Shown here: in pieces, positions 1-7,695 of the stretch
Layout: every line of letters begins with the position of its first letter
How positions within the stretch are numbered: the first letter of the stretch is position 1
Origin: Enterenecus faecium
Lineage (GTDB): Bacteria; Bacillota; Clostridia; Oscillospirales; Oscillospiraceae
Length of the DNA stretch: 61,114 bases
Direction: 5' to 3'
Assembly: GCA_018713215.1 (NCBI GenBank)
Contig: DVFO01000009.1
Coordinates: 1 to 61,114 of the forward strand
The notes under the pieces: model-generated
What the model was told of the DNA's origin: nothing
The model's input: only the letters and a program-made list of their open reading frames with translations
Databases searched by the model: none
Program-made: the position numbers and the translations under genes

Positions 1-176
1 AATGGATATTGTGTCCTCTTTGTGGAGGTAAAACCCGTGATAAAATAAGAGAGGACACAGTTTTGGTTAATTATCCTCTCTACTGCCCGAAATGCAAACA
101 TGAATGTTTAATCAAAGCAGAACATTTACACATTACTGTCATCAAAGAGCCAGCCGCAAAGACGCAGAGCCGATGA
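1..176 (+). CDS. Cys-rich KTR-domain protein, 3' part (cut by window start)
   Basis: The open frame from base 3 to the TGA at 174-176 reads WILCPLCGGKTRDKIRED and ends KEPAAKTQSR. It has two CxxC pairs (CPLC near the start and CPKC in the middle), a zinc-ribbon layout. This matches the small Cys-rich KTR family that rides on Tn916-like and tetracycline-resistance elements of Firmicutes. The start codon lies outside the window, probably a few codons upstream. The piece is clearly more AT-rich than the genes that follow, which fits a transferred origin. Its biochemical function is unknown. A strong terminator follows directly. Confidence 0.8.
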   Translation, partial: WILCPLCGGKTRDKIREDTVLVNYPLYCPKCKHECLIKAEHLHITVIKEPAAKTQSR

Positions 177-212
177 ACCTGTGAGTGATCTCACAGACAT
201 CGGCTCTTTTTT
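166..212 (+). terminator. Intrinsic terminator after the KTR gene
   Basis: The arm AGAGCCGATG (166-175) pairs with CATCGGCTCT (198-207), and a T-run follows. The stem begins inside the last codons of the KTR gene. A smaller GTGAG/CTCAC hairpin sits in the loop. Confidence 0.85.
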
Positions 213-228
213 ATTCTTTAGACTGACT

Positions 229-807
229 TTAGGGGTGTGCCTGTAAATATTGCTGAATTCTGGACAATTTTTCCGGCGTGTCCGCATCCCATAGCTCCTG
301 GGGCCCCGCCGCCTCGGTATACCACACCGGGGTATCTCCCACGGCAGCCATACCCCCATGTTCTCCCGTGAGCTTCTTCAGAGCAGGGAAGAGGCGGGAA
401 GGGAATAGGGTGGGACTGGAGGGCTGGCCCTGATATGCCAAGCGGTGCACCGCCTTGGGCTGTGCCTGAAAGTCAGATACCAAGCGGCGGATGCTATCCG
501 AGCTGCACAGAGGCTGATCTCCCAAAACAAACAGACATCCGTCTATGTCCTTGACAGCCTCCAGCCCCAGGCGGATGGACTGGCTCTGGGGGCCACCCTG
601 GTAGGCCACCGTCTTCACCCCATGACGACGGCACAGAGTCTCCACCTCAGGGTTGCTGACCACCGCCACCATCTGAGAAAAGCAGGAACGTGGAATAGCG
701 TCCAGGGTGTGCACCAGCAGCGGTCTGTCCACCAGAGGCGCCAGCAGCTTGTTTGCGCCGAACCGGGTGCTCTTCCCAGCGGCCAGGACGATACATGCAA
801 TGCGCAT
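229..807 (-). CDS. MocA/MobA-like nucleotidyltransferase
   Basis: This 192-residue protein opens with the nucleotidyltransferase signature LAAGKSTRFG (residues 8-17), followed by the NKLLAPL segment. GDQP near residues 96-99 is the metal/NTP-binding aspartate motif. The family includes MocA-type CTP:molybdopterin cytidylyltransferases. No molybdenum-cofactor or xanthine-dehydrogenase gene is visible nearby, so the substrate cannot be fixed from context. The start is the ATG at 805-807 on the minus strand, preceded by GAGGTGAGGG. It is the last gene of a leftward block. Confidence 0.8.
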   Translation of the reverse strand: MRIACIVLAAGKSTRFGANKLLAPLVDRPLLVHTLDAIPRSCFSQMVAVVSNPEVETLCRRHGVKTVAYQGGPQSQSIRLGLEAVKDIDGCLFVLGDQPLCSSDSIRRLVSDFQAQPKAVHRLAYQGQPSSPTLFPSRLFPALKKLTGEHGGMAAVGDTPVWYTEAAGPQELWDADTPEKLSRIQQYLQAHP

Positions 808-877
808 TTTCCCTCACCTCTCAACACATTTCACATGGCAAAATCAGTTTGCCCGATTTTCCCATCTTGATGCATCC

Positions 878-2221
878 TTAGCGCAGCGTACGCCGCAGAC
901 CCTTGGGAAAGTGGTTTTTCAAAACGCCGTTGCTGCCCTTGACCCAACCCAGGGACAACCCATCCACTTTCAGAAGGGTCCATCCCGTCTGGGTGCCGGG
1001 GATGGTGTTCCCGGACAAATAGGCGGCAATTTCCGGAGCGTCTACCGAATAGTCCACCTGAGAGGCCGTTTCTTTCAGCCACAGGGCCAGGGCGTGGGCG
1101 GGCTCGAAGCGATTTTTCAGCAGTTGGCCCAGCTCCAGGCCAGCCCGCAGCACCTTGATTCCCTTCAAGGCAGGCAGTTCTTCCGGCACCATCCATAGAT
1201 TCTTCCCAAAGGAGATGAGCTTACCCTGGGGCAGCATGACCCCAGCGGCGTCACAGAACTCCCTCAATTCCTTGGGTGTGGCAATGGCGGGCTCCAAAGG
1301 CTGGTCCTGACCCGCTGCATCTCCCTGACGCTCCAATACCGCTGCAAAGTGTCCTTCGCCGTGGAGCTTGTGGGGCCAGAGGCGGAACGTGTGCTCTAAG
1401 CCGCAGGGTGGCGCGTCCACCCAGTCCGGGCGTCCCGGTGCAAACCAAGGGGCGTCCACGGAGACCAGGGAAAAGTCCGGATGGGCCTGGAGAAAGGCGG
1501 CAATGACCCCCTCGTTCTCCTCAGGGGCAAAGGTACAGGTGGAGTACACCATACGGCCACCGGGCCGGAGCATTTGGGCGGCGGAGTGGAGGATCTCACC
1601 CTGGCGGTGGGCGCACATCTGCACCGTCTCCACGCTCCAGTCGGTGGAGGCCGCCTCTTCCTTGCGGAACATGCCCTCGCCGGAACAGGGGGCATCCACC
1701 AGAATTCGGTCAAAATATTCCACGAACCGCTCCGACAGCTTGCGGGGATGCTCATTGAGCACCAGGGCATTGGCCACTGCCATGCGCTCCAGATTGCGGC
1801 TGAGAATCACCGCCCGCTTGGGCTCGATCTCGTTGGACACCAACAGCCCCTGGCCGTCCAACAGGGCAGCTAGCTGGGAGGACTTCCCGCCAGGGGCGGC
1901 GCACAGGTCCAACACCCGCATGCCCGGCTGCACGTCCAGCAGTCCCGCCGGGGCCATGGCGCTGGCCTCCTGGAGATAATACAGCCCCGCCTCATGGTAG
2001 GGAGACAGGCCGGGCCGGGTATCGGGGGCATAGTAATAGCCGCTGTCTGCCCAAGGCACCGGGGAGAGGCCAAACTGGGGCAGAGGGGGCGGGGTGTGGG
2101 TTTTCAGTTTGTTCAGGCGCAGCGCCACCCACCGGGGATGTTCGGCCGCCGCCAGAAACTCCGCCAGCTCTTCCGAGCCCAGCTGGGCCTCCAGCCGTTT
2201 GAGAAATCCTTCTGGAAACAT
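878..2221 (-). CDS. RsmF-like rRNA (cytosine-C5) methyltransferase
   Basis: This 447-residue protein belongs to the RsmB/RsmF (NOL1/NOP2/Sun) family, which uses S-adenosylmethionine to make 5-methylcytosine in rRNA. The SAM-binding motif LDLCAAPGGKSSQL lies at about residues 104-117. The two catalytic cysteines are visible in PCSGEG (Cys179) and STCTF (Cys229). The region after about residue 285 resembles the C-terminal RNA-binding part of RsmF-type enzymes rather than RsmB. A HAD phosphatase lies 28 bases upstream in the same direction. The position it modifies cannot be told from sequence alone. Confidence 0.9.
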   Translation of the reverse strand: MFPEGFLKRLEAQLGSEELAEFLAAAEHPRWVALRLNKLKTHTPPPLPQFGLSPVPWADSGYYYAPDTRPGLSPYHEAGLYYLQEASAMAPAGLLDVQPGMRVLDLCAAPGGKSSQLAALLDGQGLLVSNEIEPKRAVILSRNLERMAVANALVLNEHPRKLSERFVEYFDRILVDAPCSGEGMFRKEEAASTDWSVETVQMCAHRQGEILHSAAQMLRPGGRMVYSTCTFAPEENEGVIAAFLQAHPDFSLVSVDAPWFAPGRPDWVDAPPCGLEHTFRLWPHKLHGEGHFAAVLERQGDAAGQDQPLEPAIATPKELREFCDAAGVMLPQGKLISFGKNLWMVPEELPALKGIKVLRAGLELGQLLKNRFEPAHALALWLKETASQVDYSVDAPEIAAYLSGNTIPGTQTGWTLLKVDGLSLGWVKGSNGVLKNHFPKGLRRTLR

Positions 2222-2249
2222 GGGTTGTCCTCCGTCCTTAGTGGTGAAA

Positions 2250-3047
2250 TTAGGGCAGTTGGTTGGTATCTAAGAAGTGGCGCAGCACGTCCTCCACCCG
2301 GTGGCAGGTGGTGGGGAACTGCTCCAGAAGTCCTTGCTCTGCGGCAGCCATGAGGTAGGGGTGGCCCACCACAGCGAGCATGGCCGCATCGTTCCAGTTG
2401 TCGCCAAAGGCCAACACATCCTTGGGGTCAATTCCCATGGAGCGGCACAGGCCCAGCACGCCCACGCCTTTGTCCGCCAAGGTGAAGTCCAGCCAGTCCT
2501 CTCCGGCCACGGCCATGTGGAAGACCGTGGACCAGGCGGGACCCAGGGCCTCTGCGGCGGGCTTGGTGCCCAGAGGACAGTAGGCGGAAACCTTCAGGAT
2601 CTCCTCCGGGATCTCTTCCACGTCCTCTACAATTTTCAGCTGGAAGCCCTTGAAATCCCGCATGTGCACCACGTAGTCCTGGGTGCACTGGCACAGGTAG
2701 GCATATTTGGGGCCAGTGATCAGCAGCTGGCTGTCAGGCAAGTTTAAAATCTCCCGGGCCAACGCCAGAGCGGAGGAGCGCTCCATGGGCGTAGAACCCA
2801 AGATGGGGGCGGTGTCCTCGGTGCCTGGTCCGTAAATCACGCCGCCGTTTTCGCATACATAGGACAACTCATCAGCAATGTGGGGAAAGAGGGAGCGGAT
2901 GGAGTGGTACTGCCGACCGGAGGTGGGGCAGAAGGGAATGCCCCGCTCTTTGAGCTGCTCAATGAGAGAAAAGATTTCTCCGGACAGCTTGGTCTCCCCA
3001 TAGGGCAGCAGGGTGCCGTCGATATCGCTGACAACCAGTTTGATCAT
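2250..3047 (-). CDS. HAD-superfamily (Cof-type) sugar-phosphate phosphatase
   Basis: This is a 265-residue hydrolase with motif I DIDGT (residues 8-12, nucleophile Asp8) and motif IV FGDNWNDAAML near the C-terminus, the pattern of Cof/YidA-type HAD phosphatases with a C2 cap. The frame is open farther upstream. I chose the ATG at 3045-3047 because AAAGGAGA precedes it and the catalytic motif then sits at the usual position. The substrate is probably a phosphorylated sugar or cofactor and is not determined here. Confidence 0.88.
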   Translation of the reverse strand: MIKLVVSDIDGTLLPYGETKLSGEIFSLIEQLKERGIPFCPTSGRQYHSIRSLFPHIADELSYVCENGGVIYGPGTEDTAPILGSTPMERSSALALAREILNLPDSQLLITGPKYAYLCQCTQDYVVHMRDFKGFQLKIVEDVEEIPEEILKVSAYCPLGTKPAAEALGPAWSTVFHMAVAGEDWLDFTLADKGVGVLGLCRSMGIDPKDVLAFGDNWNDAAMLAVVGHPYLMAAAEQGLLEQFPTTCHRVEDVLRHFLDTNQLP

Positions 3048-3120
3048 TGCTTGTCTCTCCTTTATATCAAAACCTATGAAATCTCGGTGATTATACCATA
3101 GCTCTTTTCGTTTCACAAGA

Positions 3121-3155
3121 GAAACCCCTCCACAGGTTTGCACCGTGGAGGGGGA
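3121..3155 (-). terminator. Terminator after the YhhQ gene
   Basis: CCCCTCCAC (3125-3133) pairs with GTGGAGGGG (3145-3153). Read leftward, the hairpin is followed by TTTCTCTT, so it serves the minus-strand queuosine block. Confidence 0.6.
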
Positions 3156-3160
3156 AAGAT

Positions 3161-3865
3161 TTATCCAACCGCCTGACGTTTTTCGTGGATGAGCCGAGCC
3201 CAATACACAATGGGGGTATCCAGCAGAGAAGTGAAGATGAAAATGACATAGCTGGAGAGGACAATGGACACCAGGGTAGGAAGGTCATATCTGCCGTAGA
3301 AGGCAAACAAGGTGTACAAAATGGCGTTGAGCAACTGGGAAATCAGGGTAGAGCCGTTGTTTCGCACCCACAAAAAGGCCCGGCGATCTCCGCTGCGGCG
3401 CTGGGTGAACTCCCACCACTTGTGGTACAGCCACACATCAAACACCTGGACAATGGCGTACACGGCCAGAGAAGCTAGCATAAGCCGAGGGGTATTGGAG
3501 AAAATGGCCTGCATGTACGGAGTAGCCCAGTCGTTCACGGAAGGCACATACATCAGCCAGGACTGGGAGACCAGCACAAATAGAACATTGGCGGCAATGC
3601 CAATCCATACCGCCTGTTGGGCCTGCTTTTTTCCTGCAATCTCGCTGAGAATGTCCGTGACCAAAAAGGTCGTGGCAAAGAGGATATTGCCCAAGGTCAT
3701 CTCCATGCCAAAGGCTTGGACCAAAATCAGCACCTCGATATTGGCGGCAATGGTGGCAAAGACGGTAAAGGACATGAGGCCACTGGTGCCAAACAGGAAA
3801 AACCACAGCAGCACAGAGCCGTATAGAACCAAAAGGGTGACAATCAATAGCAGTTCATTTCTCAT
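3161..3865 (-). CDS. Queuosine-precursor transporter, YhhQ family
   Basis: This 234-residue integral membrane protein has about six hydrophobic helices. It carries the family features NILFATTFLVTDILSE and the later Gln/Asn-rich helix (NNGSTLISQLLNAILYTLFAF). YhhQ (DUF165/VUT) proteins import queuine, preQ1 or preQ0. The gene overlaps by four bases the end of the upstream radical SAM gene, so the two are co-translated. The shared leader looks like a preQ1-type riboswitch, supporting a role in queuosine precursor salvage. Confidence 0.9.
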   Translation of the reverse strand: MRNELLLIVTLLVLYGSVLLWFFLFGTSGLMSFTVFATIAANIEVLILVQAFGMEMTLGNILFATTFLVTDILSEIAGKKQAQQAVWIGIAANVLFVLVSQSWLMYVPSVNDWATPYMQAIFSNTPRLMLASLAVYAIVQVFDVWLYHKWWEFTQRRSGDRRAFLWVRNNGSTLISQLLNAILYTLFAFYGRYDLPTLVSIVLSSYVIFIFTSLLDTPIVYWARLIHEKRQAVG

Positions 3866-4629
3866 AATTTCTCTCCTACACCAAAGTCTGTATTCTCCAA
3901 CAGAATGTCCACCCGGGGGTTGTCCTTGTACAGGGGGTAAATCTCCCGCACAAAGGCTGCCCGAACCTCCAAATCAGGAAGAATTGGGGTGGTGTTTGGG
4001 ACCATCACGTTGATACAAACCCGGTGAAAGTGAGCAAGGCCTGTCTCCACGTCCCGCTTCATGCTCTCCACACTCTGGCCCGACAGGCCGAAGAGGAGAC
4101 AGCACTCATCGAAGGAGGTGGCAATGGCGGCAGGGTCTGTCTCGTCAATGCCCTTATCCAAGATGCGCTCCCGGTAGTCAGCATCGAAGGTCTCAACTCC
4201 AATTTTCACGTGGAGGGTCACCCCCAGCTTTGCAAAGTGCTCCCGCAGAGCCGGAATGGTCTTGCGAAACAGCCAGTGGCTCTCCACATGCAGGTCCCGG
4301 ATGCCCCGCTCCTGGCACACCCGGTCCACCTCTGCCAGGGTAGAGGGGGGGAGCTCGGCAAAGGACCCGGAGTTAATGACCTCCAGACGGCCGTAGCGTC
4401 CCGTGACATGGGACAATGCCTCCCGGTTGAGAATCAGGTTGGCCTCCTCGTCCTGGGAGGCATCCAGGTGGTAATCGCAAAACCGACACCGCTTCCAGGC
4501 GCACCCCCGGCCCCGCAGCAAAACAATTTCCCGCGGGTTTTTATCTTCGATGACAGAATAGCGACTGAGTTCCACCTTGAATCCCTCCATGGGCAAAAAA
4601 TAAGGTGCATGCTCTGTTTTTTGGAGCAT
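3862..4629 (-). CDS. Radical SAM protein, candidate queuine lyase (QueL-like)
   Basis: This is a 255-residue radical SAM protein. The cluster motif is Cys43-x4-Cys48-x2-Cys51 (GCAWKRCRFC), one residue longer than the usual CX3CX2C. It is coupled translationally to a YhhQ transporter. Radical SAM enzymes next to queuosine-precursor transporters in Clostridia include QueL, which converts queuine to preQ1. The assignment here rests on context plus fold, not on a diagnostic motif. I chose the ATG at 4627-4629, which has a GAGG site seven bases upstream. A GTG at 4651-4653 is in frame but has no ribosome site. Confidence 0.6.
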   Translation of the reverse strand: MLQKTEHAPYFLPMEGFKVELSRYSVIEDKNPREIVLLRGRGCAWKRCRFCDYHLDASQDEEANLILNREALSHVTGRYGRLEVINSGSFAELPPSTLAEVDRVCQERGIRDLHVESHWLFRKTIPALREHFAKLGVTLHVKIGVETFDADYRERILDKGIDETDPAAIATSFDECCLLFGLSGQSVESMKRDVETGLAHFHRVCINVMVPNTTPILPDLEVRAAFVREIYPLYKDNPRVDILLENTDFGVGEKL

Positions 4630-4631
4630 AC

Positions 4632-4732
4632 ACCATCCTCGTTGTTTGCGCACAAAAGCGCACCACAGCCTGGGGCTGTGGCTTTCCCGTAGTTTTGTTT
4701 AGAGACAGGATGGTTCCGAACTGTCTGTTATG
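4632..4732 (-). promoter_or_regulatory. preQ1-riboswitch-like leader of the queL-yhhQ pair
   Basis: On the minus strand, AGACAG (4726-4721) pairs with CTGTCT (4708-4703) around a 12-base loop. The loop's ACCATC, together with the next C, is complementary to GGATGGT (4637-4631), which covers the ribosome site. This would make an H-type pseudoknot that hides the start region. An A-rich joint (AAACAAAAC), a strong CCACAG...CTGTGG hairpin and a GCGC hairpin lie between. The layout resembles class III preQ1 riboswitches. The conserved core was judged by eye, so the class is uncertain. Confidence 0.45.
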
Positions 4733-4746
4733 GAATTGCGGATTTT

Positions 4747-4774
4747 ATTATAGCGGATTTTCCCCGTCTGTCAA
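4747..4774 (-). promoter_or_regulatory. Sigma-A promoter of the queL-yhhQ pair
   Basis: The -35 box TTGACA (4774-4769) and -10 box TATAAT (4752-4747) both match consensus, with a 16-base spacer. The transcript would start near 4740, leaving a leader of about 110 bases. Confidence 0.85.
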
Positions 4775-4778
4775 GAGC

Positions 4779-4813
4779 AAAACGGCCTGCCCCGGATGGG
4801 GCAAGCCGTTTTT
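4779..4813 (-). terminator. rnpB terminator
   Basis: AAAACGGC...GCCGTTTTT encloses TGCCCC/GGGGCA, a GC-rich stem with T-runs on both sides. It lies just past the 3' end of RNase P RNA and overlaps the region just upstream of the queL promoter. Confidence 0.85.
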
Positions 4814-4817
4814 GGTA

Positions 4818-5165
4818 CAAGTGAGCCTGTAAGCCGGGTTCTGTCCTTTAAGACAGCCATCTATCTAGGCACAGCGTTGCCGCTGCACTCCAGCCACCTC
4901 CTCAACGCAGCCGGGCCGGCTTTGTGTGCGTTTCCACGGTGTTGCTCCGGATAGAGTTTACAGCGATGAGCAGTTCCCAGTCATCGGGCGGGCGCTTATC
5001 TCCGCCTTTCCACCCTTACCTTGCAAAAGCAAGGCGGTATATCTCTGTTGCACTTTTCCTGAAGTCGCCTTCGGCGGGCGTTACCCGTTATCCTTGCCCT
5101 ACGGAGCCCGGACTTTCCTCATGGACGGCCTTTCGACCTGCCCACGCGGCTGTCCAGCTTACTTG
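4818..5165 (-). ncRNA. rnpB: RNase P RNA (type A)
   Basis: The minus strand contains the universal RNase P RNA blocks. Near the 5' end is GAGGAAAGTCCGGGCT. Near the 3' end is ACAGAACCCGGCTTAC. The terminal P1 helix pairs CAAGTAAGC with GGCTCACTTG. It is the catalytic RNA that trims tRNA 5' leaders. The ends are taken from P1 and from a consensus promoter and terminator, so they are good to a few bases. Confidence 0.96.
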
Positions 5166-5172
5166 CTCTATG

Positions 5173-5201
5173 ATTGTACTTCAACTTTGCATGATTGTCA
5201 A
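5173..5201 (-). promoter_or_regulatory. rnpB promoter
   Basis: TTGACA (5201-5196), a 17-base spacer and TACAAT (5178-5173) place the start near 5166, at the 5' end of RNase P RNA. Its -35 box is the same DNA as the murD -35 box on the other strand. Confidence 0.88.
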
Positions 5202-5223
5202 ATGGGAGTTTATGCGTTATAAT
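5195..5223 (+). promoter_or_regulatory. murD-operon promoter
   Basis: TTGTCA (5195-5200), a 17-base spacer and TATAAT (5218-5223) point rightward into murD. The -35 hexamer overlaps the divergent rnpB -35 almost completely. Confidence 0.75.
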
Positions 5224-5269
5224 AATCTGATGTCATTTTACTCCTATGAGGAAAGGGAGGCAACGGTCC

Positions 5270-6661
5270 ATGCAATCAATTCTATGGGATTATTTGAATT
5301 CACTCAAGGGTAAAAAAATTGCCGTCATCGGCATGGGGGTATCCAACGCCCCGCTGGTAAAGAAAATGTTACAGGCCGGACTGACGGTCCGTGTGTGTGA
5401 TAAACGAGAGAGAGATGATTTTGACGGTCTGTCTGAGCTGGAGTCCAAAGGCTTGAAGGTGAGCCTGGGCCCCAACTATCTGGACGGCCTGGAGGGGGCA
5501 GATGTGGTTTTTCGTACCCCTGGTGTGCGGCCAGACCTGCCCCAGATCGCCAACGCTGTGGCGGCAGGCGCACAGTTGACCTCCGAGATGGAGACATTTC
5601 TGGACCTGTGCCCGTGCAGTGTCATTGCAGTCACCGGCTCGGACGGAAAGACCACCACTACCACCATCATTGCCGGACTGCTGAAAGCGGCAGGCTATCG
5701 CACCTTCGTGGGGGGCAACATCGGCCACCCGCTGCTGTGCGAGGTGGACGAGATCCGTCCCGACGACATGGTGGTGTTGGAACTGTCCTCCTTCCAGCTG
5801 ATGACCATGCGTCAGAGCCCCAACGTGGCGGTCATCACCAACCTGTCTCCCAACCACCTGGACGTCCACAAGGACATGGAGGAGTACATTGCCGCCAAGC
5901 GCAACATCTTCGCCTACCAGGACACCGGGGACAAGCTGGTGCTCAATGCAGACAATGAGATCACCGCTGGATTTGCCTCTCAGGCCCGGGGCGAGGTTAC
6001 CCTGTTCAGCCGCAAAAAGAACCTGGAGCGGGGCGTCTGTGTCCGGGACGGGATGATCTGCTACCACACCCGCCCCATCCTGGCAGCCGACGACATTCTC
6101 ATTCCCGGTGTCCATAACCTGGAAAATTACATGGCCGCCATTGCGGCTGTGGACGGTCTGGTGTCCGATGAGACCATTCGGGAGTACGCCAAGTCCTTTG
6201 GCGGCGTGGCCCACCGCATTGAGCTGGTACGCCAGCTGGACGGCGTGCGCTATTACAACGACTCCATTGCCTCCAGTCCCACCCGTACCATCGCCGGCCT
6301 GCGCTCCTTCTCGGAGAAAGTGATTCTCATTGCCGGCGGCTACGATAAGCACATTCCCTATGATGTGCTGGGCCCGGAGATCGTCAAATCTGTGAAGTGC
6401 CTCATTCTCACCGGTGCCACCTCGGATAAAATCCAACAGGCCACCCAGCAGGCTCCAGACTATACCCCCGGCAATCCCGAAATCCGGCGCTGTGACAACC
6501 TGGAACAGGCCGTCCATACCGCCCACGACGTGGCACAGCCTGGAGACGTGGTGATTTTGTCTCCTGCCAGCGCTTCCTTTGACTGCTTCCGCAACTTCGA
6601 GGAGCGTGGCAACAAGTTCAAGCAGTACGTCAATGCCCTGGAGGGAGTGACTGCCCATTGA
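5270..6661 (+). CDS. murD: UDP-N-acetylmuramoyl-L-alanine--D-glutamate ligase
   Basis: MurD adds D-glutamate to UDP-MurNAc-L-Ala in cytoplasmic peptidoglycan synthesis. The 463-residue protein has an N-terminal Rossmann domain (IAVIGMGVSN), the Mur-ligase ATP loop VTGSDGKTTT (121-130), the central NLSPNHLD segment and the C-terminal NDSIASSPTRT. I took the ATG at 5270, which has GGGAGG nine bases upstream. An earlier in-frame ATG at 5246 lacks a site. Unusually, it is not in a dcw cluster but starts a run with three M42 peptidases. Confidence 0.95.
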   Translation: MQSILWDYLNSLKGKKIAVIGMGVSNAPLVKKMLQAGLTVRVCDKRERDDFDGLSELESKGLKVSLGPNYLDGLEGADVVFRTPGVRPDLPQIANAVAAGAQLTSEMETFLDLCPCSVIAVTGSDGKTTTTTIIAGLLKAAGYRTFVGGNIGHPLLCEVDEIRPDDMVVLELSSFQLMTMRQSPNVAVITNLSPNHLDVHKDMEEYIAAKRNIFAYQDTGDKLVLNADNEITAGFASQARGEVTLFSRKKNLERGVCVRDGMICYHTRPILAADDILIPGVHNLENYMAAIAAVDGLVSDETIREYAKSFGGVAHRIELVRQLDGVRYYNDSIASSPTRTIAGLRSFSEKVILIAGGYDKHIPYDVLGPEIVKSVKCLILTGATSDKIQQATQQAPDYTPGNPEIRRCDNLEQAVHTAHDVAQPGDVVILSPASASFDCFRNFEERGNKFKQYVNALEGVTAH

Positions 6662-7695
6662 ATACCCTGGAATGTCTCAAAACCCTGTGCCAGACCGGAG
6701 GCCCCTCCGGTTATGAGGCACCCGTGGCAGACCTGGCCGCCCAGCTTCTCACCCCCTGGATGGATGAGGTGTGGACGGACCGGCTGGGCAACGTCATCGG
6801 CCTGCGCCGCTGTGGCAACCCCAACGCCAAAAAGCTGCTGCTGGACGCCCATCTGGACCAGATCGGCCTAATGGTCACTGGAGCAGAAGACGGGTACCTG
6901 CGCTTTGCCTCCATCGGCGGGGTAGACCCCCGGATGCTCCCCGACCGGGAGGTAACCATCCTCACCCAGCCGCCCAGACTGGGCGTGATTGCATGTCTGC
7001 CTCCCCATGTACTGTCGGCGGAGGACCGGGAGAAGGCCCCAGCCCTGGGGGAATACTATGTGGACACCGGCCTCTCTCAGGAGACGGTGGAGCGGGAGAT
7101 TCCCGTGGGCACCCCCATGGTGTTCCGGGAGAGCTTTTTAGAGCTGGCCGGTGGAAAGATTTGCTCCGGCGCTTTGGACGACCGGGCCTGTTTCGCCGCT
7201 CTGCTGCGTACCGTGGAATTGCTCAACCTAGAGCAACTGGACGTGGATTTGTACATCATGGGCAGCACCCGGGAAGAAACCGGGGGTACTGGTGCCATGG
7301 TAGGCACCTGTACCATCGACCCGGACTTCTGCGTGGCGGTGGATGTCACCCACGGTGCCACTCCGGACAGCGCCAAAGGCCGGGCCTATGACCTGGGGGG
7401 CGGCCCCGCCGTGGGCATTGGCCCCAATATGACCCGCTGGATGACCCGTCGCATGCTGGACAAAGCCCAAGAGCTGGGCATTCCAGTCCAAAAGGAAGTC
7501 ATGGGCGGAGACACCGGGACCAATGCCTGGGGGATGCAGATTTGTAATGAGGGCATTGCCACTGCGGTGCTCTCTCTGCCCCTGCGTTACATGCATACCC
7601 CCGTGGAGGTGGTGGACCTTGCCGACCTGGAGCAGACCGCTCAGCTGTTGGCAGCCTTCACCCGAAAGCTGGGAGAGGAGGGAGCACAGGCATGA
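6658..7695 (+). CDS. M42-family metallo-aminopeptidase (first of three)
   Basis: This 345-residue protein is of the M42 (glutamyl aminopeptidase/endoglucanase M) family, self-compartmentalising di-metal aminopeptidases. Metal-ligand blocks are visible in order: DAHLDQIG (His65), ALDDR, REETGGTGA (catalytic Glu), DVTHG and the C-terminal MHTPVEVV. Translation starts at TTG in the TTGA overlap with the murD stop, so expression is coupled to murD. The next M42 gene overlaps its end by four bases. Confidence 0.9.
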   Translation: MNTLECLKTLCQTGGPSGYEAPVADLAAQLLTPWMDEVWTDRLGNVIGLRRCGNPNAKKLLLDAHLDQIGLMVTGAEDGYLRFASIGGVDPRMLPDREVTILTQPPRLGVIACLPPHVLSAEDREKAPALGEYYVDTGLSQETVEREIPVGTPMVFRESFLELAGGKICSGALDDRACFAALLRTVELLNLEQLDVDLYIMGSTREETGGTGAMVGTCTIDPDFCVAVDVTHGATPDSAKGRAYDLGGGPAVGIGPNMTRWMTRRMLDKAQELGIPVQKEVMGGDTGTNAWGMQICNEGIATAVLSLPLRYMHTPVEVVDLADLEQTAQLLAAFTRKLGEEGAQA

